Origin: Notolepis coatsorum
Lineage: Eukaryota > Chordata > Actinopteri > Aulopiformes > Paralepididae
Direction: 5' to 3'
Length of the DNA: 64,000 nucleotides
Assembly (NCBI GenBank): GCA_963971535.1
Contig: OZ020592.1
Coordinates: forward strand, 52,370,213 to 52,434,212
Part shown: positions 40,475 to 51,329 of the stretch, piece after piece
How positions within the stretch are numbered: the first letter of the stretch is position 1
Layout of the letters: every line of letters begins with the position of its first letter
Program-made: the position numbers and the translations under genes
Notes under the pieces: generated by a model
What the model was told of the DNA's origin: nothing
Databases searched by the model: none
The model's input: the letters and a program-made list of their open reading frames with translations, nothing else

Positions 40475-41917
40475 ATGGCAACCAGTCGAGAAGGAACCAG
40501 CCTCCCCGCTTCACCATCCGTGCGCCCCAAACGCACAGTGCAGCGCCCGAGATGGCTAGACGATTACCTAGTGGAACATACACGCCAGCGTGACATAGAG
40601 CAGCTGCACAGGCATGAAGAGGATAAAGCACAGCCCAGTCCCGCTAGAAGCACATCCCCCATGCCACCAATGCAGAATGCGCACGAAGCAATAATGCACC
40701 AAGTTCTGGAGACTGCGCGGCAACAGAGCGAGACGGCTCAGAAGCAGACATAGCTTTTGGAGCTTGTTCTGCAGCACCATTCCTCCCTATCCTCAGCTCA
40801 GTCGTCAAGGAGGTCATCACGGCATCAGACTCCAATTCGTCAACTCCACCCAGAAAGAGTAGGCGAAACGCAGGTCTCCCCTGCCCATGCACCTCACTAC
40901 TCCCCAGCCGAGGATCACCCAAGTATAGCTGCAGTGGAGCTTGTTCTGCAGCACCATTCCTCCCGACCCTCAGCTCAGTCGTCAAGGAGGTCATCACGGC
41001 AACAGACTCCAGTCCGCCAACTCCACCCAGAAAGAGTAGGCGAACCGCAGTTCTCCCCTGCCAGTGCACCTCACTACTCCCCAGCCGAGGATCACCTAAG
41101 TAGAGCTGCAGAACTAACCGACCAGCTAGAAGATTTGAGTATCCATGAGCCAGAGTGGACACTTCCCCCACCTCTCAGCCGAGCCACTCACCCCCTCCAA
41201 CGTGCAATCGAAGTACCCCACGGCCTTCAGGCTTGCAAGCAGGAGAACCAACAGAACCAAGGCTCCTCTCGTCAGCCCAGCCAGCCCAATAGGCTAACCC
41301 AGAACCTGCCGCAATCAGAGGGCCTGGCAAGAAGCGGACCCTCATACTGGCCACCGACCTCCTACCCGAACCCAGGAAGCACATCCAATGTGGCTTCGCC
41401 TAGCCGCAATTACGAGGGAAAGAATGAGCCTCAGCAGAGTTACCCGCCACCAACCTGGGCGACACCTCAGGTCATGCAGCAGCCCATGCATCAGCACATG
41501 CCTCAGTCTGCACACCAGTCAGCACATCAACCTCCGTATGTGCCCTACCTCGCCTACCAAGGGAACCCAGTCATAGCGAGACCATATCCCTCCACAGTAT
41601 ACCAGCATGCACCCCCCAATATAGAAGGTCCAACATTCCCGTACTTTAACAAGGAGGATAGAGCCCAATACGTGGAACTACGCCTTTCCCTCAGTACACT
41701 CCTCAATCCTTCTCATTCCGAGCATTACAAGTATGCCATTCTGCTGAAGCATATAAAGGTGCCGCGTGCCCACCGCCTGGTGCTGGCTTACGCAGAGTCA
41801 AGTATGCCCTACTCGGAAGCTCTGAGGGCACTGGACGAGCGATACGGACGCCCATACCAGTTTGCTCTGAAGGAGATAGAGGACATGGAACGCTTACCAC
41901 CCATTTCTAGACGATAA
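40475..41917 (+). pseudogene. BEL-2 gag, interrupted
   Basis: The frame starts at the ATG at 40475, 13 nt after the primer site, and is stopped by TAG at 40751-40753 before continuing in the same frame. It holds an N-terminal basic segment, a Pro/Gln/Ser-rich middle, then the Pao-type gag domain (YVELRLSLSTLL, YKYAILLKHIKVPRAH). It ends prematurely near 41905-41917 because of a frameshift; the next frame resumes with the following gag residues. A 177-bp in-frame tandem duplication lies at 40760-41113. Confidence 0.88.
40760..41113 (+). repeat. 177-bp tandem duplication inside BEL-2 gag
   Basis: Two adjacent copies (40760-40936 and 40937-41113), each 59 codons and starting ELVLQHHSS. They keep the reading frame. 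Copies differ at several positions. Confidence 0.88.
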
Positions 41918-41942
41918 AGCCCTCGACGAATTTGCCATCAGA

Positions 41943-44489
41943 GTGCAGTCGCTAGTCGGGATGCTGAGGTCTCTTCAAGGCGAAGGTCACGAGGAACTCC
42001 ATTGTGGCTCTAACGTGAAGCGCCTCCTCAACAGGCTTCCCAAACACCAACAAGAGAGGTTCCGTCATCAACAGTACAGGAAGAACCCAGACAAGACGAA
42101 GCTGTCCCTCACCGACTTCGCAGAGTGGCTGAGGGTAGAAGTCAGATGCCTGGACATTGAGCCCTCCCTTCATGCTCACAGTGAGAACGACAGGAGAGAC
42201 CCCAAGTATCAGCCCAAGATAAAGGTCACTACGGTGATGCATGGTACAGACAACCCCCAAGATCCTCCACCTGAAAGGCCCTCCAAAGTATATCAACCTG
42301 TCCAGACCCAAGGGAAGGGTAAGATATACTGCCCCTACTGCGAGTCAGAACACTACCTCAGCCAATGCGAACGCTTCACTAAGCTGACCAGAGGGGAGAT
42401 AGTGGACTGGATCAAAGCCAAGAGAAGGTGTTGGAGATGCGGTCGTCCTCACCTAGCCTCTGCCTGCGACCTGAAGAAGCTGTGTCGACTCTGTAAGTCC
42501 AAACACCTCTCCGTCCTGCACGAGGTTAACCAGAGGAGTGGGAACGAGCCCACCATCACCTCAACAGCAGAGACTCACTACCTGGATCAGCCAAACAGAT
42601 ACAATCGAGTGCTCCTGAAGATCGTCAGAGTCAACCTGCACTACATGGGCAGAGCCTTCAACACCTATGCAGTGCTGGATGATGGCTCAGAGAGAACCAT
42701 CCTGCTCGCTTCAGCAGCACGCCACCTGGGAATACAGGGTCAAGCGGAAGACTTGACCCTTCGCACTATCCGCCAAGATGTCAAGACCCTGTCAGGCTCA
42801 CGTGTCTCCTTCGCCATCGCCCCAGCATCCGAACCAAGGAAAAGGTTCCCTATTCAAGGTGCCTTCACCGGTGAACAGCTAGGTCTGTCTCAGTACAGCT
42901 ACCCAGTCACCCAGCTCCAGGAGAAGTATCGCCATCTGCGAGGCTTGGCGATTCCACCAATCGACGGAGCTCAGCCAACCCTCCTGATTGGATCTGATCA
43001 TGCCAACCTGATCGTACCGATCGAGCCGGTGCATCTGGGCCCCCACGGTGGCCCTGCGGCAGTCAAGACTAACCTCGGCTGGACACTCCAAGGTCCAGCA
43101 AAGTACATGCAGCAACAGCTTCAGACCACACAGTGCTTCTTCACTGCTGCTTCCTCCCCATCTGCCGAGCTATTCAGCCAAGTCGAACAGCTGTGGCAGC
43201 TGGATACACTGCCTTTCAAGAGCGAGAGGTTAGTGAACAGATCCAAACAGGACAAGTACTCAGTGGAGCTGTTGGAGGCCGAGACCACCCGTGTAGAGGT
43301 CAACGGAGTGCAGCGGTATGCCACACCCCCCCTCCTGCGAGTCCAAACCATGCCCAAGCTGCAAGTTTCAAGGGAAGTTGTAATGAAGAACCTGCGGAAC
43401 ACAGAGAAGAGGCTAACTCAATATCCACAGCGTGCATCTACCTACCAAGAGGAGATCAATAAGCTAGAGATAGCTGGGTACATCACCAAGATTAACCCCA
43501 GCCAGGCCGACACATCTGAAGAGTCATGGTTCCTGCCCCATCACATCGTCAGGCACAATGGCAAAGACCGGATCGTCTTCAACTGCAGTTTCCAGTATGG
43601 CGGGCAGAACCTGAACAACTACCTCCTTCCAGGCCCAACACTGGGACCCTCACTCCTTGGAGTCCTCCTGCGATTCAGAGAGCATCGAGTCGCCATAAGT
43701 GGGGACATCAAGGGAATGTTCCATCAGGTTTGCCTGTTGGACAGAGACAAGCCCCTACTGAGGTTCCTCTGGAGGAACCTAAAGACAGACAAACCACCAT
43801 CAGTGTACCAGTGGGAGGTCCTGCCCTTCGGGACAACATGCAGCCCCTGCTGTGCAACCTTTGCCCTCCAGAAACATGTCATTGAGTCTAGCCAACCAGC
43901 AGAGGATATTCGCCACAGTGTAGAACAGTGTTTCTATGTGGATAACTGTCTGCAGAGTCTGCCCACCAAAGAAGAGGCAAGCAGCCTCGTGAACAAGCTG
44001 AGAGCCCTCCTAGCCACAGGCGGCTTCGAGATCCGCCAGTGGGCCAGCAACCAGCCAGAGGTGATCGGCAACCTGCCAAAAGAGGCCAAGGCCGATAGCA
44101 GTGAGAGATGGGTCTCTCAGACCCACGGGGAAGCTCAAGAAATGACACTAGGACTCAGTTGGCACTTCATGGAGGACACGCTCCACTACAGACATCGCCC
44201 AGTTGCCCCAAGCCAGTACGACCCCCTAGGTCGCATCCTGCCCTTCACCACAAGGGCCAAAGTTCTGGTCCAGAAACTGTGGGACACAGACCGCGACTGG
44301 GATGACCCACACTTACCTGCCGATCTCCTGCAACCCTGGACCACCTGGGAAGAAGAGCTCCCACAGCTCCCAACAGTCAGCCCCTCACGGTGCTACTTCC
44401 TCATGGGGCGGCCCGACTCCTCACTCCAGTGTTGTACCCTGAATCCGAAATCCTCAGTCGGAGAAGATGGCGACACAGTCAGGTGTTAG
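41943..44489 (+). pseudogene. BEL-2 pol with RNase H/integrase deletion
   Basis: The frame begins inside gag and contains zinc knuckles (CPYCESEHYLSQC at about 130-142, then CWRCGRPHLASAC and CRLCKSKHLSVLH), protease LDDGS (about 246-250) and a reverse transcriptase with GDIKG and YVDN (about 663-667). After the RCYF motif near 44400 the sequence jumps directly to LMGR, which in BEL-1 lies about 565 residues further on. RNase H and the integrase core are therefore missing. A frameshift soon after puts the C-terminal domain (44431-44791) in another frame. Confidence 0.92.
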
Positions 44490-44791
44490 CCGACCAGTTC
44501 TGGACCCACTTCCTGCATAACTACTTACCCTCCTTGCAGTCCAGGCAGAAATGGGTGAAGGATACAGAGAACCTCACTGTCGGCACGGTGGTGATGGTGA
44601 TTGACCAGAGGCTACCTAGAGCGCTGTGGCCTGTAGGACGGGTCACGAAGACCATCAGGAGTGCCGACGGGAAGGTGCGGTCTGCAGAGGTGCAGGTGGA
44701 AGATAGGACCTACGCCAGACCAGTGGCCAAGCTTATTGAGTTACCAGCCATCCCAGAGGACGCCCCGACAACGACTCCGGAAGACAGTTGA
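44431..44791 (+). pseudogene. BEL-2 C-terminal DUF5641-like remnant
   Basis: It reads WRHSQVLADQFWTHFL, then LPSLQSRQKWVKD and VMVIDQRLPRALWPVGRV, and aligns with residues about 1943-2035 of the BEL-1 polyprotein. This C-terminal domain is typical of Pao-family integrases. It is separated from the upstream frame by a frameshift. Confidence 0.9.
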
Positions 44792-44823
44792 GCCTTTCCA
44801 GGAACTAATCCACACCGTGGATT

Positions 44824-44833
44824 AGGGGGCGGC
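44824..44833 (+). other. Polypurine tract of BEL-2
   Basis: AGGGGGCGGC immediately before the 3' LTR, the same as in BEL-1. Confidence 0.8.
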
Positions 44834-45581
44834 TGTACAAAAGGTCCAAGGACTGGGAAGACATAAAGACTGTTCTGCTGTTCTGCAGCTGGACGCCTCT
44901 CAGACATGAAGGCTGTGGGGTGCTGCTCTGCTGTTCTGCAGCTGGATGCCTCTCTGACATGTCTAGACATGTCAGTCGATAGCCAGCATCTATATATACT
45001 AGTGGGCTTAGTGATTCCTTCAGTTCATGTGTGCGTCCCTGATCACAAGTAAGTGTTAAATATGTGCATAATGAGGACGCTTAGTTATTGTTGGTGATTT
45101 ATATGGTTAAGGCTTATACTAATGTTATAATTCTACCAGCTGTTTAGGAAGCAATTTACCAGTATGTTTATAGTGATAATCTAGCCTATTGGGTATAATC
45201 TATGTTGTTGATTATAGTATTTAGTATCTGTTTAGCACAGTTTATCCCTGTAACTAGTATAGGTAAAGCACTGCTTATCCCCATTGGTAGTTCCACTCGT
45301 GAGGTTTATGTTACTTGTAGCAACAGTATATTGTATAGTATATAACAGACTGATTAATAAGTATTAGTAACACTGATGTCTTTGTTTCCTCCCCATTTAG
45401 AACCACACACACACTCTCACATACTCCCACCGTGTTAATGGGAAATAGAAGTAGAAATTGCCTGTGCATCTGTCTGACCATTGATAATAAAACTCATCAA
45501 AGAACGTTCCTGCCTCCCGTGTCCTGACTAGACACCCCGTGTTGTTGACTACATTTCCTAACCACCAAGAGCTTCACTACA
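44834..45581 (+). repeat. 3' LTR of BEL-2
   Basis: 748 bp. It lacks one GTTCTGCT unit of the 5' copy and has a small duplication around GACATGTCTAGACATGTC near 44957-44973. Confidence 0.92.
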
Positions 45582-45586
45582 AAAGG

Positions 45587-45720
45587 GGTGGGCACCTTTC
45601 CTTTTATAGTTGCCCTAAGGTAGAATACCTGGGTGGCTCCGCCCAGAGCGCCCTCCAGGTGGGACAGATATATATGCAACAAATCAATCACTGGTGGAGA
45701 CAATTGTCTACGCAGGTAAA
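45587..45720 (-). promoter_or_regulatory. TATA-containing LTR-like promoter segment
   Basis: On the minus strand CTATAAAAGG (plus 45600-45609) follows a GC-rich GGAGGGCGCTCTGGGCGG segment. Once BEL-2 is subtracted, an AATAAA signal follows about 75-80 nt later and an open frame after that. This looks like the U3-R part of an unassigned LTR element into which BEL-2 inserted. Confidence 0.4.
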
Positions 45721-46517
45721 CAGTTACTAGTGTAAACAGTTAGACAGTTACTAACAATCCTATACAGAGTCTCTGATCTCAATACTCCCGCTTTTTAGCA
45801 TACTGGCTGACTTCTTGGAAAAACATTTTAACAAAGGAAATAATATATATAAACTCAAAAGCATCCATAGGGTATGACATTCAATACCTTCACATTAAAC
45901 ATGACCTTTACAAATCACGTCAGTTTTAATTTGAAAACAGGCTCCCTCATAGTATTTATTACTCTGTTGTCCGTTGGACAGTAAACCGGTGTCATTCTTT
46001 CTTATCTGATGGCATACCTGATGAGATGATATTATTTATAATGACATGTTTACATCTATATTGACACCTTAGGTTCCTAGTAATCACAATGGTCCCCTGG
46101 TTGTCCTTATAAACAACAGTCTCCATATATACACAATGTTCATCATTTTAAACGGTTTAGACAGAACGCCCATTCTTCAAAAACACCATATTTGGTATAG
46201 AGGATATATTTCAATTACCTGCTGCATCTTGAACAATACATTCATAACCTTATCTTCATCACTTCCAGCAGTTGCTCTAGATAAACAAATTTTTGCATTG
46301 TCATAGCTAGAAACATATACTCAGCTTCACAGGCTGATAGTATCCCTGTAGGCTCTGAGCCCTTAAACCTTTGTTGTCTTTCCTGAAAAACCTATGTCCG
46401 TCTGCAGCACCTCTGGGATAAAGAAAAACATATTTTTGACGTAGTTCAATGATTCAACAAAAAACTTAAAAATACTATGACATTCTTACTCACTACAGAA
46501 CATAGGTCAGGGCGAGT
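45721..46517. other. Unclassified AT-rich sequence
   Basis: No frame or element recognised. It could be the remainder of the element that received BEL-2. Confidence 0.35.
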
Positions 46518-46945
46518 AGTCAAGTCAAGTCAAGTCAAGAGTTTTATTTGTCACGGCATACAAGTATACAATGAAATGCGGGTGGTCTTGCCCGCAACGA
46601 TGTGCAATACAGTAGTAACAACATATAATAGAATCCAATAAAACAACATTGTGCAATAAACAAGTAACATCGTAGGGCATATCGGTATTTGTACATAAGT
46701 TATTTACAGAGCATGGAGGACATGCTAGGTCCTTTGGTAGTGCAATACACTGTTAGCTACGGATGAGGCACTGGGTCTTTCTGTACATGCTATTTTATAC
46801 AATCTCAGGTTATACTATACTATTTTTAAAGTGACCTTTCCTTAGTGGCCATACGTGTGGGCGTGTGCAGCATGAGTGTGTGCTTGCTCATGTTAAAGTG
46901 GCTGCTAGTGTGTGAGCGTGTACAGTGTGTGTGTCGTGTGTGTGC

Positions 46946-47727
46946 TCATGTGTGCTTATGTGTGGAGAGTTCGGTGTTCAAGGCTCTGATGGCCTGGGGG
47001 AAGAAGCTGAGCCGAAGTCTCTCTGTCCTAGTAGCTGGGGTTCGCAGGCGTCTGCCTGACCTCAGCAGCATGAACAGGCTGTTGTTGGGGTGGTGTGGGT
47101 CTTTCATTATTCTGCAGGCTCTGGATTTGCACCTCTTGTTGTATAGAACCTGCAGGGGTGGTAGTGCAATACCCGTGGTACGCTCGGCTGAGCGCACCAC
47201 TCTCTGTAGGGCCTTCTTGTCCTGTGCCGTGCTGTTTCCATACCAGGCAGTGATGTTTCCAGTCAAGATGCTCTCTACAGCTCCGGAGTAGAAGGACTGG
47301 AGTATCTTCCCAGATACTCTGAACTTCCTTAACTGTCTCAGGTGGTAGAGGCGCTGCTTCGCCTTTTTTACGACTGAGTCTATGTGTGTTGTCCATGTCA
47401 GATCCTCTGAGATGTGGACCCCCAGGTACTTAAAGCTGCTCACCTTGTCCACGGTAGCCCCGTTTATCCTCAGTGGTGTGTGTGTCTCCTGCTGTCCTCT
47501 CCTATAATCCACGATCAGCTCCTTGGTTTTACCAATGTTCAGGAGCAGGCTGTTGTCCTGGCACCAGCGTTCCAGTACCTCAACCTCCTCCCGGTAGGCC
47601 TTCTCGTCATTGTCCGAGATCAGCCCCACCACCACTGTGTCGTCCGCAAACTTCACTATGGAGTTGGAGCTGAACTTGGCCACACAGTCGTGTGTGTATA
47701 GTGAGTACAGCAGGGGGCTCAGAACAC
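46946..47727 (-). pseudogene. LINE-A reverse transcriptase, C-terminal part
   Basis: It starts with LSPLLYSLYTHDC and FADDT (motif C, catalytic Asp pair), then SFKYLGVHISEDLTWTTHID, and the usual fish-LINE tail domain WYGNSTAQDKKALQRVVRSA and SFFPQAIRALN. It belongs with 47934-48656; both halves are separated by an insert within the GSPQG motif B. Confidence 0.9.
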
Positions 47728-47745
47728 AGCCCTGGGGGGACCCGA
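47728..47745. repeat. 18-bp target duplication, left copy
   Basis: AGCCCTGGGGGGACCCGA, identical to 47951-47968. In intact LINE-A this coding word (part of the GSPQG motif) would occur once. Confidence 0.9.
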
Positions 47746-47950
47746 AAATTAGCCAACTTGGCTAAACTGGCATATTTACAGTAAAATGTTCCTTAATATG
47801 CACTGTCTCTGTATTTTAAACCAATAAATACAAATACAAATACCTGCACCTCCTTGGGGCTAGTCCAGCCATTGTTCGTAAGGAGACAGACACCCCCGCC
47901 GACGCTCTTGCCAGAGGCTGCCGTGCGATCTGCTCAGAAGACGGTGAAGG
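47746..47950. other. 205-bp templated insertion copied from 50457-50661
   Basis: By eye the sequence 47744-47952 is identical over 209 bp to 50455-50663, in the same orientation. The source spans the junction between the LINE-B 3' end and the LINE-A endonuclease, so it is not a unit of any element. The insert is flanked by an exact 18-bp duplication of LINE-A sequence and shares 2-bp microhomology at each end. It splits the reverse transcriptase frame. Confidence 0.85.
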
Positions 47951-48656
47951 AGCCCTGGGGGGACCCGATGCTCAGGGTGATGGTGTTGGAGGTCTGACCC
48001 CCCACCCTGACCGCCTGGGGCCTTTCGCTCAGAAAGTCCAGTATCCAGGCCCTCAGAGCGGAGCTCAGACCCAGCTCGATCAGCTTGTCCACCAGTCTGG
48101 TGGGGACTATGGTGTTGAACGCTGAGCTGTAGTCAATGAACAACAGTCTCACATAGCCCCCCTTCTGGCGGTCAAGGTGAGAGAGGGTGCTGTGCAGTAC
48201 TTGGGAGACCGCATCGTCAGTGGACCTGTTTGGCCTGTATGCAAATTGCATAGGGTCCATATCACTGGGGAGGGAGGCACAAATGTGATCCTTGACCAGC
48301 CTCTCGAAACATTTCATGGCCACAGAGGTGAGTGCCACCGGTCTGTAGTCATTGAGACATGTTGGGGAGGGTTTCTTTGGTACAGGGATGATGGTAGACA
48401 TATTGAAGCAGTTAGGGACCACTGACTCCGCCAGGGATTGATTAAATATGGCGGTGAACACAGGGGCTAGCTGGTTGGCACAGGACTTAAGTATGCGTCC
48501 TGTTATACCATCTGGGCCAGCAGCTTTTCTGGTGTTCACCTGCATAAATGCTCTTCTCACACTGTGTTCCGACAACGAGAGAGCGTCCCCGCCCCCCCGC
48601 GGTTCCCCCCCCCCCCCCTCCACAACAGCCGGCGCGCCAGTGACGTCACTAGCCAC
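47951..48656 (-). pseudogene. LINE-A reverse transcriptase, N-terminal part
   Basis: Contains RKAAGPDGI, YRPVALTSVAMKCFERLV, FAYRPNRSTDDAV and LLFIDYSSAFNTI (motif A with catalytic Asp), and runs to GSPQG, where the frame enters the insertion. The upstream connection to the endonuclease (48649-48960) is in another frame. Confidence 0.9.
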
Positions 48657-48962
48657 TGTCTACACCAAACCGAGCATAGAAAGAGTTGAGTTTGTCCGTG
48701 AGAGAGGCGGCGCTGACTTTGTAGTCAGTTATTGTCCTCAGTCCCCGCCATAAGCCTCTTGTGTCATTTTGTGCCATTTGTGTCTCCAGTTTATCAGCAT
48801 ATGTCCGTTTTACAAGTTTTACAGCCTTGGGCAGAGTATAGACTGAAGCCTTGTACTCTTCCATGTTTCCTGACTCTCTGCCCAGGTTGTAGGCAGTGGT
48901 GCGGGATTTCAGAGCTGCTCTGGTTTGGGAACACCCGCACCTTCTTTATGGGGACGATACTA

Positions 48963-49486
48963 TCAGCCAGTGTTGACGTCACTGGTGCTTCCTTGAAACA
49001 TATTCCAGTCGACATCCTCGAGAGCGTCCTGAAGCGTGGCCTCTGATTGGTCGGTCCATTTTTTTGTCTCATCATGTCTTTGTTTGTAAGCCGGTATCAG
49101 GATAATGGAGTCGTGATCGGATGACCTTGTAGCCCCCGCCAGCGGTGGAGCCGGTACTGCCTTGTAGCCGGCTCTGAACGGGGTATAACAGTGATCGAGT
49201 GTATTTCCTCCTCTTGTGGAGCAGGCGATGTGTTGAAAAAAGGACGGCATCACTTTTTTCAAATTCGCCTGATTGAAATCACCAGCTACGATCATCGCTG
49301 CGTCCGGATGTTTAATCTGATGTTTGTTGAGATTCTCCGCCAATTCCGCCAGGGCCCTGGTGGTGTTTTCTTGTGGAGGTATGTATACTGCAGTCATGAT
49401 GACCACAGTAAACTCTCGGGGAAGGTGGAAAGAGCGGCATAGAATGGAGAGATGTTCCATGTCCGGGGAGCATGAACGGGAGAGTA
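48963..49486 (-). pseudogene. LINE-A endonuclease, C-terminal part
   Basis: AP-type endonuclease signatures: TAVYIPPQ, MIVAGDFNQ, TLDHCYTPFRAGYKAV and SSDHDSI (catalytic His). The domain is cut at its upstream side by LINE-B; the missing N-terminal half is at 50552-51140. Confidence 0.88.
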
Positions 49487-50218
49487 CCAAACACCAAAAA
49501 GACTGTTTGCATGTTTTTTACAAAGAGGCTGATGAATACTGTCTCACCTGATGTCTATGTCAGAGGAGAAAGGTTGACAGTTGTATCCGAATATAGATAC
49601 CTTGGGATAAAAATGGACTCCAATCTTACATTTAAAAAACAAATTAAATCGGTAGTAAACAACGCAATGTTTCACTTATCAAACTTCCGTCACATCAGAA
49701 ACTCTCTGTCAACAAAAGCAGCAGCACTGTATTTTAATGCCATTATTATGTCACACTTAACATACTGTCTGACTAGCTGGACACAAGCCTCCTGTGCAAC
49801 ATTACGATCTGTACAGGTAGTTTACCATCAGGCTGTGAAAGTTCTGGACAGGAAAACAAACAGCCACCACCATTGTTATAGCATAGCAAACCAGAACCTA
49901 CTGAGCTGGGACAATCTTGTCAAATTCAAAGATGCCTGCCTTACCTATAAAATCCTACATGGCTTGGCTCCTCCCCCCCTCTGTACTTTCATAAAACAGA
50001 AAGCATCTGCTGATAGATATACCAGGTCTGTAGTCAGAGGGGACTGTGTAGTCCCAACCAGGAGGTCTGCTTTTAGTCAGACAGCCTTTTCCGTGAGAGC
50101 AGCCCACACCTGGAACAGTCTGCCAACACGGCTCAGGGAGTATCAAAGTTACATCTCATTTAAAACTAACTTAAAATCATGGTTGAGAGATGGTCAAGTG
50201 TGCGACCATTTTAACTGA
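49487..50218 (+). pseudogene. LINE-B reverse transcriptase C-terminal fragment
   Basis: It reads YRYLGIKMDSNLTFKKQI, then SHLTYCLTSWTQAS, LTYKILHGLAPPPLC and WNSLPTRLREYQSYISFK, the usual end of L2/CR1-group fish LINE proteins. The palm with the catalytic motif is absent because of 5' truncation, so the protein cannot function. The frame itself is open to its natural stop. Confidence 0.85.
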
Positions 50219-50410
50219 GGGGTTGTATTTTAATGTATTTATTTGTATGTATTTTAGTGTATTGTAACCTATACTGATTCCTACTGTGTTTTAATTATTG
50301 TACTATGTTTTTAACTGAGGGGTTGTATTTTAATGTATTTATTTGTATGTATTTTAGTGTATTGTAACCTATACTGATTCCTACTGTGTTTTAATTATTG
50401 TACTATGTTT
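50211..50410 (+). repeat. 100-bp tandem duplication in LINE-B 3' UTR
   Basis: Two adjacent copies starting TTAACTGAGGGGTTG at 50211 and 50311, nearly identical. Confidence 0.9.
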
Positions 50411-50551
50411 TAATTATTGTTGTGCTCATGTCACCTGCCCCAGAGACTACAGTTGAAAATTAGCCAACTTGGCTAAACTGGCATATTTACAGTAAAATGT
50501 TCCTTAATATGCACTGTCTCTGTATTTTAAACCAATAAATACAAATACAAA

Positions 50552-51150
50552 TACCTGCACCTCCTTGGGGCTAGTCCAGCCATTGTTCGTAAGGAGACAG
50601 ACACCCCCGCCGACGCTCTTGCCAGAGGCTGCCGTGCGATCTGCTCAGAAGACGGTGAAGGAGTCCGAGGGAGAGACGCTGTGGTCCGGAGTCGCTGGCT
50701 TGAGCCATGTTTCCGTAAAACACAAGATGTTAGCGTCTCTCACCTCTTGTTGGAAACGGACCCTCGCTCTCAGATCGTCCATCCTCCCCTCCAACGAACG
50801 TGCATTCGCCAGAAAGATGGATGGAATTGCTGGGCGGTAAGCAGATCTTTTTAACCTCAGTCTGATTCCTCCTCGTTTCCCTCTGTGTCTCTTCCTGCCG
50901 GCTCCTTTGTCCTTGTCCCGCCTGATCTCCGGTGGCCACTCTAGGCATAAAGTGTCTTTAAACTCCTCTTTGAGTCCGGAGTTTAGGTCCATAAGTGTCT
51001 GGCGGTCGTATGACGTCCCCGCCAGTGATGTTTTCATAAAAGAAGTAGTAAAAACAAACATAATAACTAAAAGTGTGCACGATCGTTGCTGAGCGAAACC
51101 AACGGCGACTGACCTGGGTCGCGCCATCTTCTTGTCCAACAGGTTGTCCA
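50552..51150 (-). pseudogene. LINE-A endonuclease, N-terminal part
   Basis: The minus strand encodes an Arg/Lys-rich leader, then SIFLANARSLEGRMDDL, ILCFTETWL (catalytic Glu region) and DSFTVF, followed by a stop codon and RTAASGKS plus GGGVCLLTNNGW in the same frame. One stop and the LINE-B insertion make it inactive. Confidence 0.87.
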
Positions 51151-51329
51151 ACAGAATGAAGTTACCCACAGTTTATCTATACATTTCTTACTTCAGTCAA
51201 AACATCTCAGGACCTTTTCCCACATAGCTCTTCTGGGATATTTTTACACAGTTGACAGACTGTTCGAAGTCCATACCAAATGGTTTAACCTGCCTAGGTC
51301 TTTCTTTTGTGGTCTGGAGCGATGATCAA

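Larger units (their letters stand above)
39698..45581 (+). mobile_element. Defective BEL/Pao element (BEL-2)
   Basis: A plus-strand element with LTRs of 745 and 748 bp and a perfect 5-bp target duplication AAAGG (39693-39697 and 45582-45586). It shares the tRNA-Tyr primer site and the purine tract with BEL-1, but its LTRs are different. The coding region has an in-frame TAG, at least two frameshifts and a large deletion that removed most of RNase H and integrase. The LTRs still differ by only about four substitutions and three small indels, so the defective copy inserted recently, presumably using proteins from another element. Confidence 0.93.
49487..50551 (+). mobile_element. 5'-truncated LINE (LINE-B) inside LINE-A
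   Basis: A plus-strand insertion starting at about 49487 and ending in an AATACAAATACAAATAC tail at 50551. It splits the LINE-A endonuclease between the VQ and VLSRS residues. It holds a reverse transcriptase C-terminal frame and a 3' UTR with a 100-bp tandem duplication. A clear target duplication beyond a few bases was not found. Confidence 0.82.
46518..51150 (-). mobile_element. Rex1/CR1-like LINE (LINE-A), nearly full length, broken
   Basis: The minus strand carries, in order, the endonuclease and reverse transcriptase of a non-LTR retrotransposon. It ends with a 3' UTR containing TTTCATTGTATACTTGTATG and CAAATAAAAC and a (TTGAC)n-like tail (46518-46545). The order is interrupted by LINE-B (49487-50551) and a 205-bp templated insertion (47746-47950). 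Frames also carry stops and shifts. Exact clade assignment (Rex1 versus other CR1/L2-group) is uncertain. Confidence 0.85.
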
